DNA of 64,000 nt from Hondaea fermentalgiana (GCA_014084085.1 NPFB01000114.1:56987-120986); one strand, 5' to 3'; positions 51,667-61,167 are shown, counted from the first letter of the stretch. Numbers and translations are program-made. The notes: generated from the sequence alone by a model not told the origin.

Positions 51667-53439
51667 TTATCGTGATGAGGAGACAACATCAGCGTCGCTA
51701 TTCATCAAGGCAGTCAGAAAGCCTCCAAGTTTTGCTGCCGACCGTTTGGTTCTCTCACCACCACCGCCGCAGGTACTATCATCGTCGTCGTCGCCGCCGC
51801 TGTCATCCTCACTATCGTCTTCGCTGTCGTCTTCACTATCATCGTCACTTTCGTCTTCTCCCCGCTCATTATCCTCGTCACCATTGTCGACCTTGCCATT
51901 TGTGCCGAGAATGCTCGAGACGCCAAGTTGCCCTGCGGGCCGGGGTTTTGCTCGCGCAAGGACGCGATCTGGCGTTTGCTTGCGCGATGGGGGGTGCGTC
52001 AGAATCTGCGGCGATGAACCAATGTCTTCGACATCCTCTTTGCCCGAAAGAAAGCAAATTGCAGCCCGAAATTGGTAGAGAAGGTAATGCAGATCGTTGG
52101 GCATGGGCGATGTATGAAAACTTTGCATGTAATGAAGATTCGCCAAGATGTGTGCGCGCGACGCAGCATGCACTGGAAGATTTGCAAGACGATCCACGAG
52201 TGTGCTAAGAATGTTGTCCGCATTGAGTGTGAAATCTCCGTGCAGCGAAGAGACGCGCAGATAATCACGTAGAAACTCAAGCTTGGCCAGCGGACATCGT
52301 TGCTGATTGAGATCTTCGAAAAATTGTGTGCTATTTCGTTCTGCCGAAGAGTTCATCGCATCCTTATGCGCACCAAGCTGCGCTAGGACAAGAATCTCTT
52401 GCTCGCGATAGTACTGGACGAGTGCGCCGAATACCATATCATGCACCCCAAGAAAGGCAAAGGCCTCAACAACGCGGCGCAGCATTGCGCGGAAACGTCT
52501 ATTGGATGCCGCTTGACCAAAGCGCGGGCGATTGTCCACCACGAGTCCGTCTACGGCGCTTTCAATGCTCACATTCATTTTTCGAACAAAATCCGCAATG
52601 CCAACGCGATTGGTCACGAGCACGTAGCTGCGGCGAAAGTCCTCAGTGAAACGTTCCAATTGGCGGAGCACTGCACTATTGTTGCGATCTCGATTTAGAA
52701 CGAACATCCATTCATCGACGGGACGAGTCTCATCAAAGACAGCTGATCCATCCTCTGCGAAAACTGGCGCAGCGTCTGGCGGGAGATACGAATCGATATG
52801 CTGTGTATCCCCGAGAATGGGCCGATCAATCATGAGCACCTTGTATGAACCGCCTTTCCCAAAGCAAGTCTCCTCGCTGACAATCTTGTATCTATCGTTA
52901 GCGGTGGCTCTTTCATGTCGGTCGCGAACGACAACGACGAATCCGTGCTGCACGAGGAGCCGATCTCCCGAAAAGTTGACAAACTCTCCACGCAGATAAG
53001 GTGATGCATGTACAACGTGCTTGCGGAGAACACTCGTCCCGACCCTGAGTACCAATCCTGCCGCCTCAAGGGACGCACGGGTTGGAACTAAAATGTACCA
53101 ACCGAGATCACTCGCTTGGCGCTCAAAGTCGGTAACACGCTCTCGCAACGCGGTAAAAAGTGCGTTTTCCCAAAAGCCTTCGTCGTCGTCGTCGTCGTCT
53201 TCTTCTTCTTCTTCTTCTTCTTCATTTGCTGCTGCTGCTGCTGCTGCTGCTGCTGATTCTACTACTTCTCCATGTTTACCGAAAGCATCATGATGATCTT
53301 TGACATTGTTGTTGCTGTTCACGACGTCATGACCGCGGTGTTCATGGCCAAGCTCTCCAGTATCAGTTTTCACTTTTGGTTCTCCAACTTGCCGCCATGA
53401 AGATGTACCACTTTTTGCGCTAAGGTAGAACTCCGCCAT
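51667..53439 (-). CDS. VPS9-domain protein, VARP/ANKRD27-like N-terminal architecture without ankyrin repeats
   Basis: VPS9 domains are guanine-nucleotide exchange factors for Rab5-family GTPases on endosomes. In the 590-residue product, residues ~88-400 follow the order seen in human ANKRD27. NALFTALRERVTDF-type opening and WYILVPTRASL are followed by a strand-rich segment, then a VPS9 core at about 400-510. That core has the conserved NADNIL Asp and NDLHYLLYQFRAAICFL Tyr. The N-terminal 85 residues include Ala, Glu and Asp homopolymers from CTG, TTC and GTC repeats (53172-53260). The C-terminal ~80 residues are acidic with SDDDSEDDS repeats. There are no ankyrin repeats. Start ATG 53439 is the first in frame. 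Confidence 0.8.
   Translation of the reverse strand: MAEFYLSAKSGTSSWRQVGEPKVKTDTGELGHEHRGHDVVNSNNNVKDHHDAFGKHGEVVESAAAAAAAAANEEEEEEEEDDDDDDEGFWENALFTALRERVTDFERQASDLGWYILVPTRASLEAAGLVLRVGTSVLRKHVVHASPYLRGEFVNFSGDRLLVQHGFVVVVRDRHERATANDRYKIVSEETCFGKGGSYKVLMIDRPILGDTQHIDSYLPPDAAPVFAEDGSAVFDETRPVDEWMFVLNRDRNNSAVLRQLERFTEDFRRSYVLVTNRVGIADFVRKMNVSIESAVDGLVVDNRPRFGQAASNRRFRAMLRRVVEAFAFLGVHDMVFGALVQYYREQEILVLAQLGAHKDAMNSSAERNSTQFFEDLNQQRCPLAKLEFLRDYLRVSSLHGDFTLNADNILSTLVDRLANLPVHAASRAHILANLHYMQSFHTSPMPNDLHYLLYQFRAAICFLSGKEDVEDIGSSPQILTHPPSRKQTPDRVLARAKPRPAGQLGVSSILGTNGKVDNGDEDNERGEDESDDDSEDDSEDDSEDDSGGDDDDDSTCGGGGERTKRSAAKLGGFLTALMNSDADVVSSSR
53172..53262. repeat. Coding trinucleotide repeats (GTC, TTC, CTG)
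   Basis: Three adjoining triplet tracts encode, on the minus strand, Ala then Glu then Asp runs inside the VPS9-domain protein. Length variation would change the homopolymers without shifting frame. Confidence 0.9.
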
Positions 53440-54737
53440 TGTTGAAGACGCTCACCCTCGACGTTTTCTTTGGTCCTCGCTCTTTGGGCCTGCGACGCCG
53501 TCGCTGGGCTTGCAAGTTCAATCTTCTGTTTTGGCGCAAGGCGCATGCACCTTGCGCTCTTGGCCGGGCTCCGAGCCAAGGTCCCAACCGCGGGGAGATG
53601 AAAATCCTTTTTTCCGGCGGCGCGAACGCGAAGGAAGGCGCCCTGCTCAGGTACGGCTTTCCCACGCAGCGCGTCGGGCTCGCTCCAGGCGCGCGATTCT
53701 TTCTTTTTCTTCTCGAGCTTTTCTTCTTTTGCATTTTTTTATTATCGCGGTCGATCGCGGCTCTATCGCCACAACCCATTTCGACGGCGAACCTCTGCCG
53801 TTCGTTCTTGCCAGTTCTTTGCTGTACCGCGAAGGTGATACCGGATTGATGGCTTGGGGGCGCTCAAGAGGATCGGCAAAGCAAATCATCGAGCGGGCTG
53901 GCGCAGCAAACCGGCATCCCCAACCAATGGCAACTCATTCGTAGGTATGTTTGTCTCGTCTTGTCGGTGAGCCACAGGAGTGGTGTGGACGGGGCGGAAG
54001 AGGAGAGGATCAAGAGCGCGCGCGCGTTGCATGGCGTTGCGAAGTGGTGACTTGCGTACCATGCTGTGCCGTGCCGTGTTTGCAACGCTGTCTCAAAGGA
54101 TGAAACGTGGACGTGGATGTGTCGTGGCGCGAGTAGTGAGTGGCTCCGCTTAATGGCCTGTGACGACAGAGATTTTCTGGCAGACTCGCGACGGCCATCT
54201 TTCGAGGTGACGGCGTGCTGATCGATACTTCAAATCTTTATTTTCCAGTTGATCCTACCGAGGTCCAGCGCCACATGCACCACTACTCGCAACCAACATG
54301 TCGCGAGAGAAGAGTAGAAGCTATAGTGCATTGAGATTGGGAAGGGGAAGGGGGTTGTAAAGGTCGTGTGCGGTGATGATTCATTATAAATATAAGTTTC
54401 AGCCTTGTCCGAACGGCCCGTGTGGATGAAATTTTGACTACGATGGACTGAGCATACTACCTTCCTATCTGACCTAAAGGGGAGAGGACAACCTAGAGAG
54501 AGACAGAGAAAAAAGAGGGGACTATTGTTCTCATTTCGGAGGTCTAACGATTTGCTTCGTCTATCGAACTTTTCCATCGCAGAATGACATTTACATACAG
54601 TGTTTCAATGATAAATGATAGTTTGTTGTGTTCACTTCCGCCTTTTAAAAATTTTGCTACCAACCAAAGAGTCCCTGTGTCTTGCTCCTGCTGCGAGAAT
54701 GGACCAACGACCAACAACGCCTAGAGGTGCTCGCTCG
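53440..54737. other. Spacer between VPS9 gene and Cys-rich protein gene
   Basis: I see no gene I can support over 1.3 kb. Open frames at 53439-53849 and 53510-53944 (plus strand) lack recognisable features. The left part must contain the VPS9 gene promoter. The right part, AT-richer from about 54200, is likely 3' UTR of the Cys-rich gene. Confidence 0.4.
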
Positions 54738-55319
54738 CTAGAGTTCATGAGCCACCTTCAAGGTGTCCATTTGCCGATTGATGCACTTTGCAGCCTCCGT
54801 GCAGGTATACGTGACGGAAGACTTGGAACCCACCTTGCAAACTTGCTGGATTCGTGGTCGCGGAAGGTGGTTCTCGTAGGCACGGCATTCCTGAAAAGCC
54901 ACCGTCTCGCCCGAGTTGCGGCACTGTCGACGCAAAAGAGCCTTTTCACTGGTTGCATAGTCGCAGGTGGCCTGCGCTACCTTGATGCAGGGAGACTGGC
55001 ATGCGCGGAAGATCGTCGGCCGCGGCATCTCCTGATGCGCGAATCTGCATTCCGAGTTGCAAAAGTCGATCATATTGGCTCTGCATTCGCTCCGACAGGT
55101 CTGCAACACCTCGTTGGGAATGACGATCTCCTTGGGAACCGTCGTGTTCTTGATCTCTGGAACTGGAGCAAGCATCCATGCCCGTACGGAATATCCAATA
55201 TATGTGACAACGATAATCGCCAGGACGCTTGCAGCGATGATAAGCTTGCGCTGCAGCGCAGCGCGCCGCTTCGTCTTTTCCTTTTCTTTCCAGTACTTGT
55301 CCGCCTCGGAGTTCCACAT
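54738..55319 (-). CDS. Type II single-pass membrane protein with 12-Cys lumenal domain, family unknown
   Basis: The 193-residue product has a short basic cytosolic N-terminus (KEKEKTKRRAALQRK). One transmembrane segment follows at about 26-45 (LIIAASVLAIIVVTYIGYSV), then a ~150-residue domain with twelve cysteines. Spacing is patterned: three C-x3-C pairs (CRSEC, CNSEC, CQSPC), one C-x5-C (CTEAAKC), and two similar PRP-x-I segments before cysteines. Lys/Arg before the segment and none immediately after predict a lumenal or extracellular C-terminus, suited to disulfides. I chose ATG 55319. The next codons upstream have no ATG. I recognise no family. It could be a secretory-pathway resident protein. 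Confidence 0.7.
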   Translation of the reverse strand: MWNSEADKYWKEKEKTKRRAALQRKLIIAASVLAIIVVTYIGYSVRAWMLAPVPEIKNTTVPKEIVIPNEVLQTCRSECRANMIDFCNSECRFAHQEMPRPTIFRACQSPCIKVAQATCDYATSEKALLRRQCRNSGETVAFQECRAYENHLPRPRIQQVCKVGSKSSVTYTCTEAAKCINRQMDTLKVAHEL

Positions 55320-56004
55320 TCTTGCTGCTCTAGGAGAAAAGGTCAAACGCTGTCACCCAATAACAAATATCGAGAAGGGACTTCGGCCTGCTCTCGCACG
55401 CCTCGATTCGCTTGTTTGTCACGTATTCCCCCGCCGCCACCAGAAGAATATGTTGCTTGCTCGCGTGCTCGCGTGTTCTCGCGCTTTCGTGCTCGTGTGC
55501 AGTCTCGGACGCTTTCGTGCAGGGCCAAGCGGCCACACCCCGTTTCTGCTATGCTTCCGCGACAAAAAGCAACTCATACGTGGAGCGGTCAGACGCTCCA
55601 ATAAGCAACGAACGACCTCTTCTCATCTCATAAGCTCAACCTACGTCGTATACGATGCACGCGCACAGAAATCCTAAAGCCAGTGCACGCGCGCAGTGCT
55701 GTACGCAATCAAGCAATATAGCCGTTGTACGCGGAACCCGGCGCATCTATGCGCCGAAAGTTTTGCCGTTCATCTTTTTTTTTTTTTTTTTTTTTTTTTT
55801 TACGGGAAAGAAAACTCGAAGGAACCCAAGCTTTGAAGGGCCCCTCGTTTAGCGGGGCAGCTGCTCGTCGGCCTAAAGCCAAGCCTGTAGACAGGCAGCG
55901 CGCGCGTCAACCCCCTCTCCAACCATCCAACAAACACGCGCGTCTTCTGTCTCGCCGCTCACTTCGAGCTCAGCCTCTCCATCCATACGCGCAAAGTACT
56001 CACG
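55320..56004. other. Divergent intergenic region, Cys-rich protein / MFS carrier
   Basis: No gene is seen. It contains GCTCG/GTGCT-type short repeats at 55455-55500 and a T27 homopolymer (55775-55801). Both promoters should lie here. Confidence 0.45.
55775..55801. repeat. T27 homopolymer
   Basis: Twenty-seven consecutive T lie about 205 bp upstream of the MFS gene start. The exact length is uncertain because homopolymers are error prone. Confidence 0.95.
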
Positions 56005-57330
56005 ATGGAGAAGTCCACGCCAAGCTCGTCAACGAGCTCAAGCTCCGAAACAGAGGGACTTTGGGGCTCGTTGAGCAGATTCCTGGCAGGTGGAGAGAGC
56101 AAGAGCTCATTGGGGCTCTTGCTTGTCCATCAAAGCATCTTTGTCTACTCGCTGGCGTTCTGGATCCAGCGCCCAGTCCTTTCTTATCTTAGCAAAGAGC
56201 TGGGCGGTGACGCTGTTGACTTTGGCACCTTGGAGAGCGTTCTCTCGGTGCTTTCCTTGTTAGGAGGGCCAATGATGGGTAGACTCACTGACGAACGTGG
56301 GGCGCGCGCCACCATTATCGCGAGCCATTTCGGCAGCCTCGTAATGTACCTTCTCATGGGCACGGCCACGTCGTACGCAATGCTAGCTCTGAGTCGCGTG
56401 CCTGCATTCTTGCAGCATTGTATGTTGTGTTCGCAAGCCGCAATTTCCCAACTAACCTTTGATCAAAACCGCTCGGCTGCAATGGGTAGACTCAGTCTTT
56501 CCTACGCCGCTGGCATGGTAATTGGCTCATATCTTGGAGGTGAGATTGGGACCAATCTGGGATTTCAATGTGCTGCACTTGTGGCCGCTGCGCTCACGGC
56601 TATAAGCATTGCGATTACGCTAGCATTCATGCCCGCCTACAAACGAAGTGGATCATCTCCCGAGAAAGAATCTTCCAAAAATGTGGGACCTTCGGCCGCA
56701 ATTGACCAGGTCAAAGAGTTTCTGCGACTGGCAATGGTTCCCCGGATTCGCAATTTACTCTTACTCCTCTTTCCCATCTCAGTGGGCATTGGCAGCTTTC
56801 GCTCGATGCTTCCTCTCGCGGGCGAAGAGGTCTTTGGGCTTCAGCCCTCGTCCATGGGACGCTACATTTCCTTTGCAGCTTTTGTGGGACTGGGCACTAA
56901 CGTGCTCGTCATTGCTCCTGCAACACGATATCTGGGCGAGGCCCATGCTGTCGCTGCTGCGGCTGCGATTCAAATGGCTTGCTATGCCTTTGTTCCGGCC
57001 ATCAGCACCTATGAATCTCTTCTTGTGCTCACAGTGCCAATGACAATTTCTAGCACGCTTCTATACACGCTGAGCTCCTCGCTCATGTCCCTCGCTGTCG
57101 ACCAGGGTAGCGCTGGGTCTGCCATTGCAATGTCGCACGGGCTTCGTTCCTTTGTTGGCATCGTATCCCCGCTTATTGGTGGCTTTCTCTACGAACAGCG
57201 AGGGTTTTCAGGGATTGCGCATGCTGCTGCGATTCTCGCCGCTGTCACATTGGTCTTCTCGCAGACCACGTCGAAAGCGTCCCTTCTCGACCTTGTACAA
57301 CGCAAAGAGGAATCGTCGAAGCGTGATTAG
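56005..57330 (+). CDS. Major facilitator superfamily carrier, SLC22A18-like
   Basis: The 441-residue product has about 12 hydrophobic segments and a short Ser-rich cytosolic N-terminus. The segment FVYSLAFWIQRPVLSYLSKEL, then LLGGPMMGRLTDERGAR (MFS motif A between helices 2 and 3) and the ASHFGSLVMYLLMG helix match the SLC22A18/ORCTL2 branch. This branch is loosely linked to organic cation or drug export. Substrate and direction are not decidable. A polar loop with KRSGSSPEKESSK at about 213-230 is the usual central loop between the two six-helix halves. Single exon. Start ATG 56005 follows the T27-containing promoter region. Confidence 0.88.
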   Translation: MEKSTPSSSTSSSSETEGLWGSLSRFLAGGESKSSLGLLLVHQSIFVYSLAFWIQRPVLSYLSKELGGDAVDFGTLESVLSVLSLLGGPMMGRLTDERGARATIIASHFGSLVMYLLMGTATSYAMLALSRVPAFLQHCMLCSQAAISQLTFDQNRSAAMGRLSLSYAAGMVIGSYLGGEIGTNLGFQCAALVAAALTAISIAITLAFMPAYKRSGSSPEKESSKNVGPSAAIDQVKEFLRLAMVPRIRNLLLLLFPISVGIGSFRSMLPLAGEEVFGLQPSSMGRYISFAAFVGLGTNVLVIAPATRYLGEAHAVAAAAAIQMACYAFVPAISTYESLLVLTVPMTISSTLLYTLSSSLMSLAVDQGSAGSAIAMSHGLRSFVGIVSPLIGGFLYEQRGFSGIAHAAAILAAVTLVFSQTTSKASLLDLVQRKEESSKRD

Positions 57331-57663
57331 AAAGAACAATAAAGACATCATTCCTTTCCATTAGGCCTAGGCCTTCCTCCTTTCGCGCTGATCTCTTCAC
57401 TGAAAAAAAAAAAAGTTTAGCTTGCAAACGACGAACTTGATGGAATGAGAAAATTTCGAACCTTGAGAACCATGTCCCAACGGATAAAATACAATCCTCT
57501 TCAATTCTGGCAAAGAACTCGAAGCCTCTACAGCAAGCAGGCAGGCAGGCAGGAAGGCAGGCAGGCAGGCAGGCAGGCAGGCTTGATACAGGAGCGAGGT
57601 CGCCGCAAGGGGCGTCGGCCAAAATTCACGTCAACGCCAACAGCGCCAAGGTCGGTGCGGACG
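57331..57663. other. Spacer/5' region of the NEK-like kinase
   Basis: It holds an A12 run (57402-57413) and a (GCAG/GCAGG)n tract (57537-57582). The kinase frame is open here and could extend the protein by 73 residues from ATG 57445. That part would encode a Gly-Arg-Gln repeat, so I treat it as probable 5' UTR. Confidence 0.45.
57537..57582. repeat. (GCAG)n repeat upstream of or within the kinase N-terminus
   Basis: About ten GCAG units with one GCAGGAAG interruption. The unit equals that at 30478-30511. Confidence 0.95.
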
Positions 57664-59508
57664 ATGTCTCACGCTCGCAGTGATGCGAACGTCGGTCCTC
57701 GTGCTCGCGTTGAAGACAAGGGCTATATTAAGACACAGCAAGCTAAAAGGTCTGTCGGTCACGAGAGCAAAAGGCGTTCCACGATGAGCTTGTCGCTGCC
57801 ATCGAGAGGCCTTGCGCCATCCTTTCAACGTGGCAAACATTTTGGCTGCAACGAACGCTCCTCCTCCACAGACTCGAATGCTCTATCCCCAGCGCAGGGT
57901 CGTGGACAATCGGTATTACCTCTCCCGTCCTCTCCGGCATCTTCTGTAGCCCTCACGGTCTCATCGATTGCATCGGCGACCTCATCAACCTCGTCGCTCT
58001 CCTCTTCATCATCAGCTACAACCTCCCCATCATTGTCGTCCTCGTGCCTTACCAGCGCCGGCAGCTCTGGTACCCTTGGACGTGATGCTCGCGAGACGAT
58101 GAGCAGCGCGAGAAACAGCACTCACGAGATTGAAGAGACGCTTGATGCTGCATTTGCGCAGCTTGCTCTCGCGGCCGATGGAGGGCTTGCGCAGCTCGAA
58201 CAGCCCGCGTCGCTGGCTCTGGCAGGCGAACAAAACCGAGTACTTCGTATTCCTGGGCGCGCGCTTCACGAGACGAAAACGCGCGAGTTTGCTGCGATGC
58301 TTGGTGACATTCGTGGGGATCCCAAGAGATTTGTGCGAGAGATTGAGGCGCGGCGCCAGCGCGACCGCGAATGCCGAGAAGATGGCGAGGTTGGCATCGG
58401 CCATGCCTCTGATCCAAGGTCGGGTGATGGCGTTGATGAGGACGAGGAAAAGAAAGTAGAAGAGAAAAAGGAGGACGAATCGTCATCGCCGGCCACCGAT
58501 GCTTCCGAAACATCGCAAAGTACGACAAGCTCGAAGTCGAACTCGAGGCTCAAGGCCTTCAAGGTACACTCAATCCTCGGACGTGGAAGCTTTTCCACAG
58601 TGTACGCTGCAACAAAACTTTGTGACGGCACCAAGTATGCTCTCAAGCGCGTGCGACTTACTGGTCTTGAGTCGGACCAGAGCCGCTCCAAGAGCGTCAA
58701 GGAGATCCGGGTACTTCAGTCTCTGGATCATCCGAATATTATCAAGTGCTTTGAGCACTTTCACGCGCCCGAAGGCCTCTTTATTGTGCTTGAATGGGCT
58801 GTCGCAGGAGATCTTAAGCGCATGCTCAAGCGTGTACGGGCCAAGCAGTCGCGCTTTCACGAGCGAGTTATCTGGAACTATTTTGTTCAAATTTCTTGCG
58901 CGCTAGCCTTTATGCACGAGCGTCGCATGATTCATCGCGATATCAAGCCTGCCAATGTTTTTGTCATGCCGGACGGTCGCATTAAACTCGGTGATCTTGG
59001 ACTCAGCCGCGCGCTAAGCCAAGCTACCGTTCGTGCCTACTCCAAAGTAGGCACGCCTCTCTATATGGCCCCAGAGGTCTTGCAAGGCGCTGGCCATGAT
59101 TTCAAGTCAGACGTCTGGAGCCTCGGTTGCCTCTTGTACGAACTGGCCATGCTGCACAGCCCTTTTGAGGTAGGCTGCAAGACCATGAAAACCCTATTTA
59201 CGCGCATTCTGCATGCCGAGTACTTTCCGCTCTCTCGCACCTATTCGGATCGTTTCGCAAGGATTGTTGCGTCCATTTTACTGACAGAACCTGAAGACCG
59301 ACCCTCGGCGCGCGATGTATTTCGCCTCGCGCAAGAACGAGTCCAATACTACGAGCACGCTGACGGCCGCCCTGAAGAGGGCCACGCTGCAGCGCCAGAA
59401 CGCTCCAATCATGCGCATGCTCGGGACGTAAGAACGCCTCGACGTATTCAAGGCCCACACATGTCGCGCCATAGCTTTTGCGAAGGTACTGCATCGCGAA
59501 CCTTTTGA
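57664..59508 (+). CDS. NEK6/7-like serine/threonine protein kinase
   Basis: The kinase domain spans about 299-570 of 614 residues. It contains the Gly loop GRGSFSTVY, the VAIK-equivalent YALKRV and HPNIIKCFEHF. The catalytic loop IHRDIKPANVF (Asp ~426), the NEK-type DLG instead of DFG (LGDLGLSR) and GTPLYMAPEVL follow. Sequence and short C-terminal tail resemble NEK6/NEK7, which act in mitosis and microtubule control. A long Ser/Thr-rich, probably disordered N-terminal region (~300 residues, with Ser runs and a short acidic KKVEEKKEDE stretch) is unlike animal NEK6/7. I chose ATG 57664 to avoid the GCAG repeat, and ATG 57445 is the alternative. Single exon. Confidence 0.9.
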   Translation: MSHARSDANVGPRARVEDKGYIKTQQAKRSVGHESKRRSTMSLSLPSRGLAPSFQRGKHFGCNERSSSTDSNALSPAQGRGQSVLPLPSSPASSVALTVSSIASATSSTSSLSSSSSATTSPSLSSSCLTSAGSSGTLGRDARETMSSARNSTHEIEETLDAAFAQLALAADGGLAQLEQPASLALAGEQNRVLRIPGRALHETKTREFAAMLGDIRGDPKRFVREIEARRQRDRECREDGEVGIGHASDPRSGDGVDEDEEKKVEEKKEDESSSPATDASETSQSTTSSKSNSRLKAFKVHSILGRGSFSTVYAATKLCDGTKYALKRVRLTGLESDQSRSKSVKEIRVLQSLDHPNIIKCFEHFHAPEGLFIVLEWAVAGDLKRMLKRVRAKQSRFHERVIWNYFVQISCALAFMHERRMIHRDIKPANVFVMPDGRIKLGDLGLSRALSQATVRAYSKVGTPLYMAPEVLQGAGHDFKSDVWSLGCLLYELAMLHSPFEVGCKTMKTLFTRILHAEYFPLSRTYSDRFARIVASILLTEPEDRPSARDVFRLAQERVQYYEHADGRPEEGHAAAPERSNHAHARDVRTPRRIQGPHMSRHSFCEGTASRTF

Positions 59509-59865
59509 TTGACTCGTGCAACAACAACAACAACAACGACGACGACGACGACGACAACAACGACGACGACAGGTGCGTTCTCTTTGCTTTGATCACTCGA
59601 ACGAATGAACGAACGAACGAACGAACAAAGCATTGTAATTCAATGAACTCGCGCAGACGAAAGCTTTTGTTTTCTATTATGCACTTGCTTGCACAAAAGA
59701 AAGAGTTTACAACATTTGCATATCTCCGAGACGTTTTAGCCGAATCCAGTGTTCATACCAGCTCAATTGTCTTGACGAGCAAGTCAACACTCAAGCGACA
59801 AAGTCAGAGTGTGGTGTGAAAGAAATAACTTGGGAGAACGAGGATTGAGAAAAAAAAATGGGTTG
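59509..59865. repeat. Convergent 3' spacer with CAA/CGA and GAAC repeats
   Basis: Just after the kinase stop there are (CAA)n, (CGA)n, (CAA), (CGA) triplet runs (59518-59572) and a GAAC tetranucleotide run (59598-59626). The rest is AT-rich, probably 3' UTR of both convergent genes. Confidence 0.85.
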
Positions 59866-61167
59866 TTATACAGAGAGATTCTTGGTGACATCTTCAACGC
59901 CATCGCTGTCGGTAAAGACGTGAAGTGCAAGCTTCTCGTCTCCGTCTGCGCTGCGGAAAAAGTCATCAAGACGCGCCATATCGATCATCTTCCATGAGTT
60001 GTCGTTGTACGATCGATAAAACGTGCGCCGTGCCTTTGGGTCCTTGATTAAGGCCCACTGCGTAAAGTCGCCGACATCTGTAAAGGAGAGCTTGGCGGCA
60101 ACACCGTTGGGGATGAATACATTATTGAGCAGACCCGTCGTGAGCTGAAAAGCCTCCCGCCGGGTCGTCACAGGCGCGTTGTACATGGCGAGTTCACGAA
60201 GAACAAAAGTGCGAACAAAACGGGTTTCTGGGCCGGCGTCACCGGGAAGACCCACAAGGTTGAGTCCATGGTTTCCTGGTACGGGGACAGGCCCCTCTTC
60301 CGTTTCGATCAGGCCAATCGTGTCACCCCAACCAGAACTCTGCGGACTAATGGAAGAGAACCGGTTGAGGTTGAGCAGGTGCCAATCGAACTCGGGATCA
60401 TTGGTGAGGACCCCGACGCTGTTTTCGTGCACCCGCAGCGAACCTTTGACCCACTCGAGTACAACGCTATGCCCGTGCGCGTCGGCAAGAGCAAAGTGAA
60501 TCGAAAGCTGCTTGGGAAGAAGCACGTGGCCCACCACTGCAACTTCCCCCGACGTGAGCGCATCAACGACAGCTGACGTCGAGTTGAAGCGTCCGAGCAC
60601 CCAGGGAATGAGCACGAGATAATCTACATGAACGGCGGCATTCTCGGCTGCAGGCGTGTCTTGAGCGTACTGAGCACGCATGTGCGTGTGCGCAGACATT
60701 GTAAGACCAGCCTCATTCATTCCGTCAACGATGGCCTCGAGCTCAAAGCCAAGCATCTGGAGCGACCCTGTGCTCGCAAGGAATCCAATGGATGTATGGA
60801 AATGTCGCTTTCGCTCGACGTTTTCGCTGACCGGAGATTTGAGTACCGCGTCGGCAGTAGCGGGCTGGCGATTGGCTGCCCGCAAGCGCCTCCTCGACGT
60901 TGCGAGTGCCTCAACAGGCTCCATGTTCTCCACGATGGGCTCCATGACTTTGATGGGCAAGAGCGAATACGGGAAGCGGACGCCTCTCCGAAATGCGGTC
61001 ATTTTCCACCCTTTCTCGAGCGAGAGGCCGCCGAGCTCCATGGTCCTGCCAATCAGGAAGTCCTCATCGCCCTTGCCGTACCGCACCTCCACGTACGTGC
61101 ACGCCCCGCCGCCCGCGACGGCCGCCCAGAGCGCGACCGCCGCGAGCCACCACGAAGCCGCCTTCAT
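59866..61167 (-). CDS. Secreted choloylglycine hydrolase/penicillin V acylase-family Ntn hydrolase
   Basis: Family members (peptidase family C59) are N-terminal nucleophile amidases that cleave bile-salt, penicillin V or fatty-amide bonds. The 433-residue product has a signal peptide (1-22, MKAASWWLAAVALWAAVAGG core). Cys23 directly follows the likely cleavage site and would become the N-terminal nucleophile. Also visible are FLIGRTMELG (about 38-47), MNEAGLTMSAH, the ADAHGHSVVLEWVKG strand and VLTNDPEFDWHLLNLNRF with the conserved Asn and Asp. A basic RRRLRAANR stretch at about 92-100 is an insertion. The natural substrate in a protist is unknown, with N-acyl amides plausible. Single exon, start ATG 61167. 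Confidence 0.93.
   Translation of the reverse strand: MKAASWWLAAVALWAAVAGGGACTYVEVRYGKGDEDFLIGRTMELGGLSLEKGWKMTAFRRGVRFPYSLLPIKVMEPIVENMEPVEALATSRRRLRAANRQPATADAVLKSPVSENVERKRHFHTSIGFLASTGSLQMLGFELEAIVDGMNEAGLTMSAHTHMRAQYAQDTPAAENAAVHVDYLVLIPWVLGRFNSTSAVVDALTSGEVAVVGHVLLPKQLSIHFALADAHGHSVVLEWVKGSLRVHENSVGVLTNDPEFDWHLLNLNRFSSISPQSSGWGDTIGLIETEEGPVPVPGNHGLNLVGLPGDAGPETRFVRTFVLRELAMYNAPVTTRREAFQLTTGLLNNVFIPNGVAAKLSFTDVGDFTQWALIKDPKARRTFYRSYNDNSWKMIDMARLDDFFRSADGDEKLALHVFTDSDGVEDVTKNLSV

Noticed and set aside
53439..53944. Plus-strand ORFs upstream of the VPS9 gene
   Set aside because: They overlap the VPS9 start region and have no family features. They could be a small gene, but nothing supports it.
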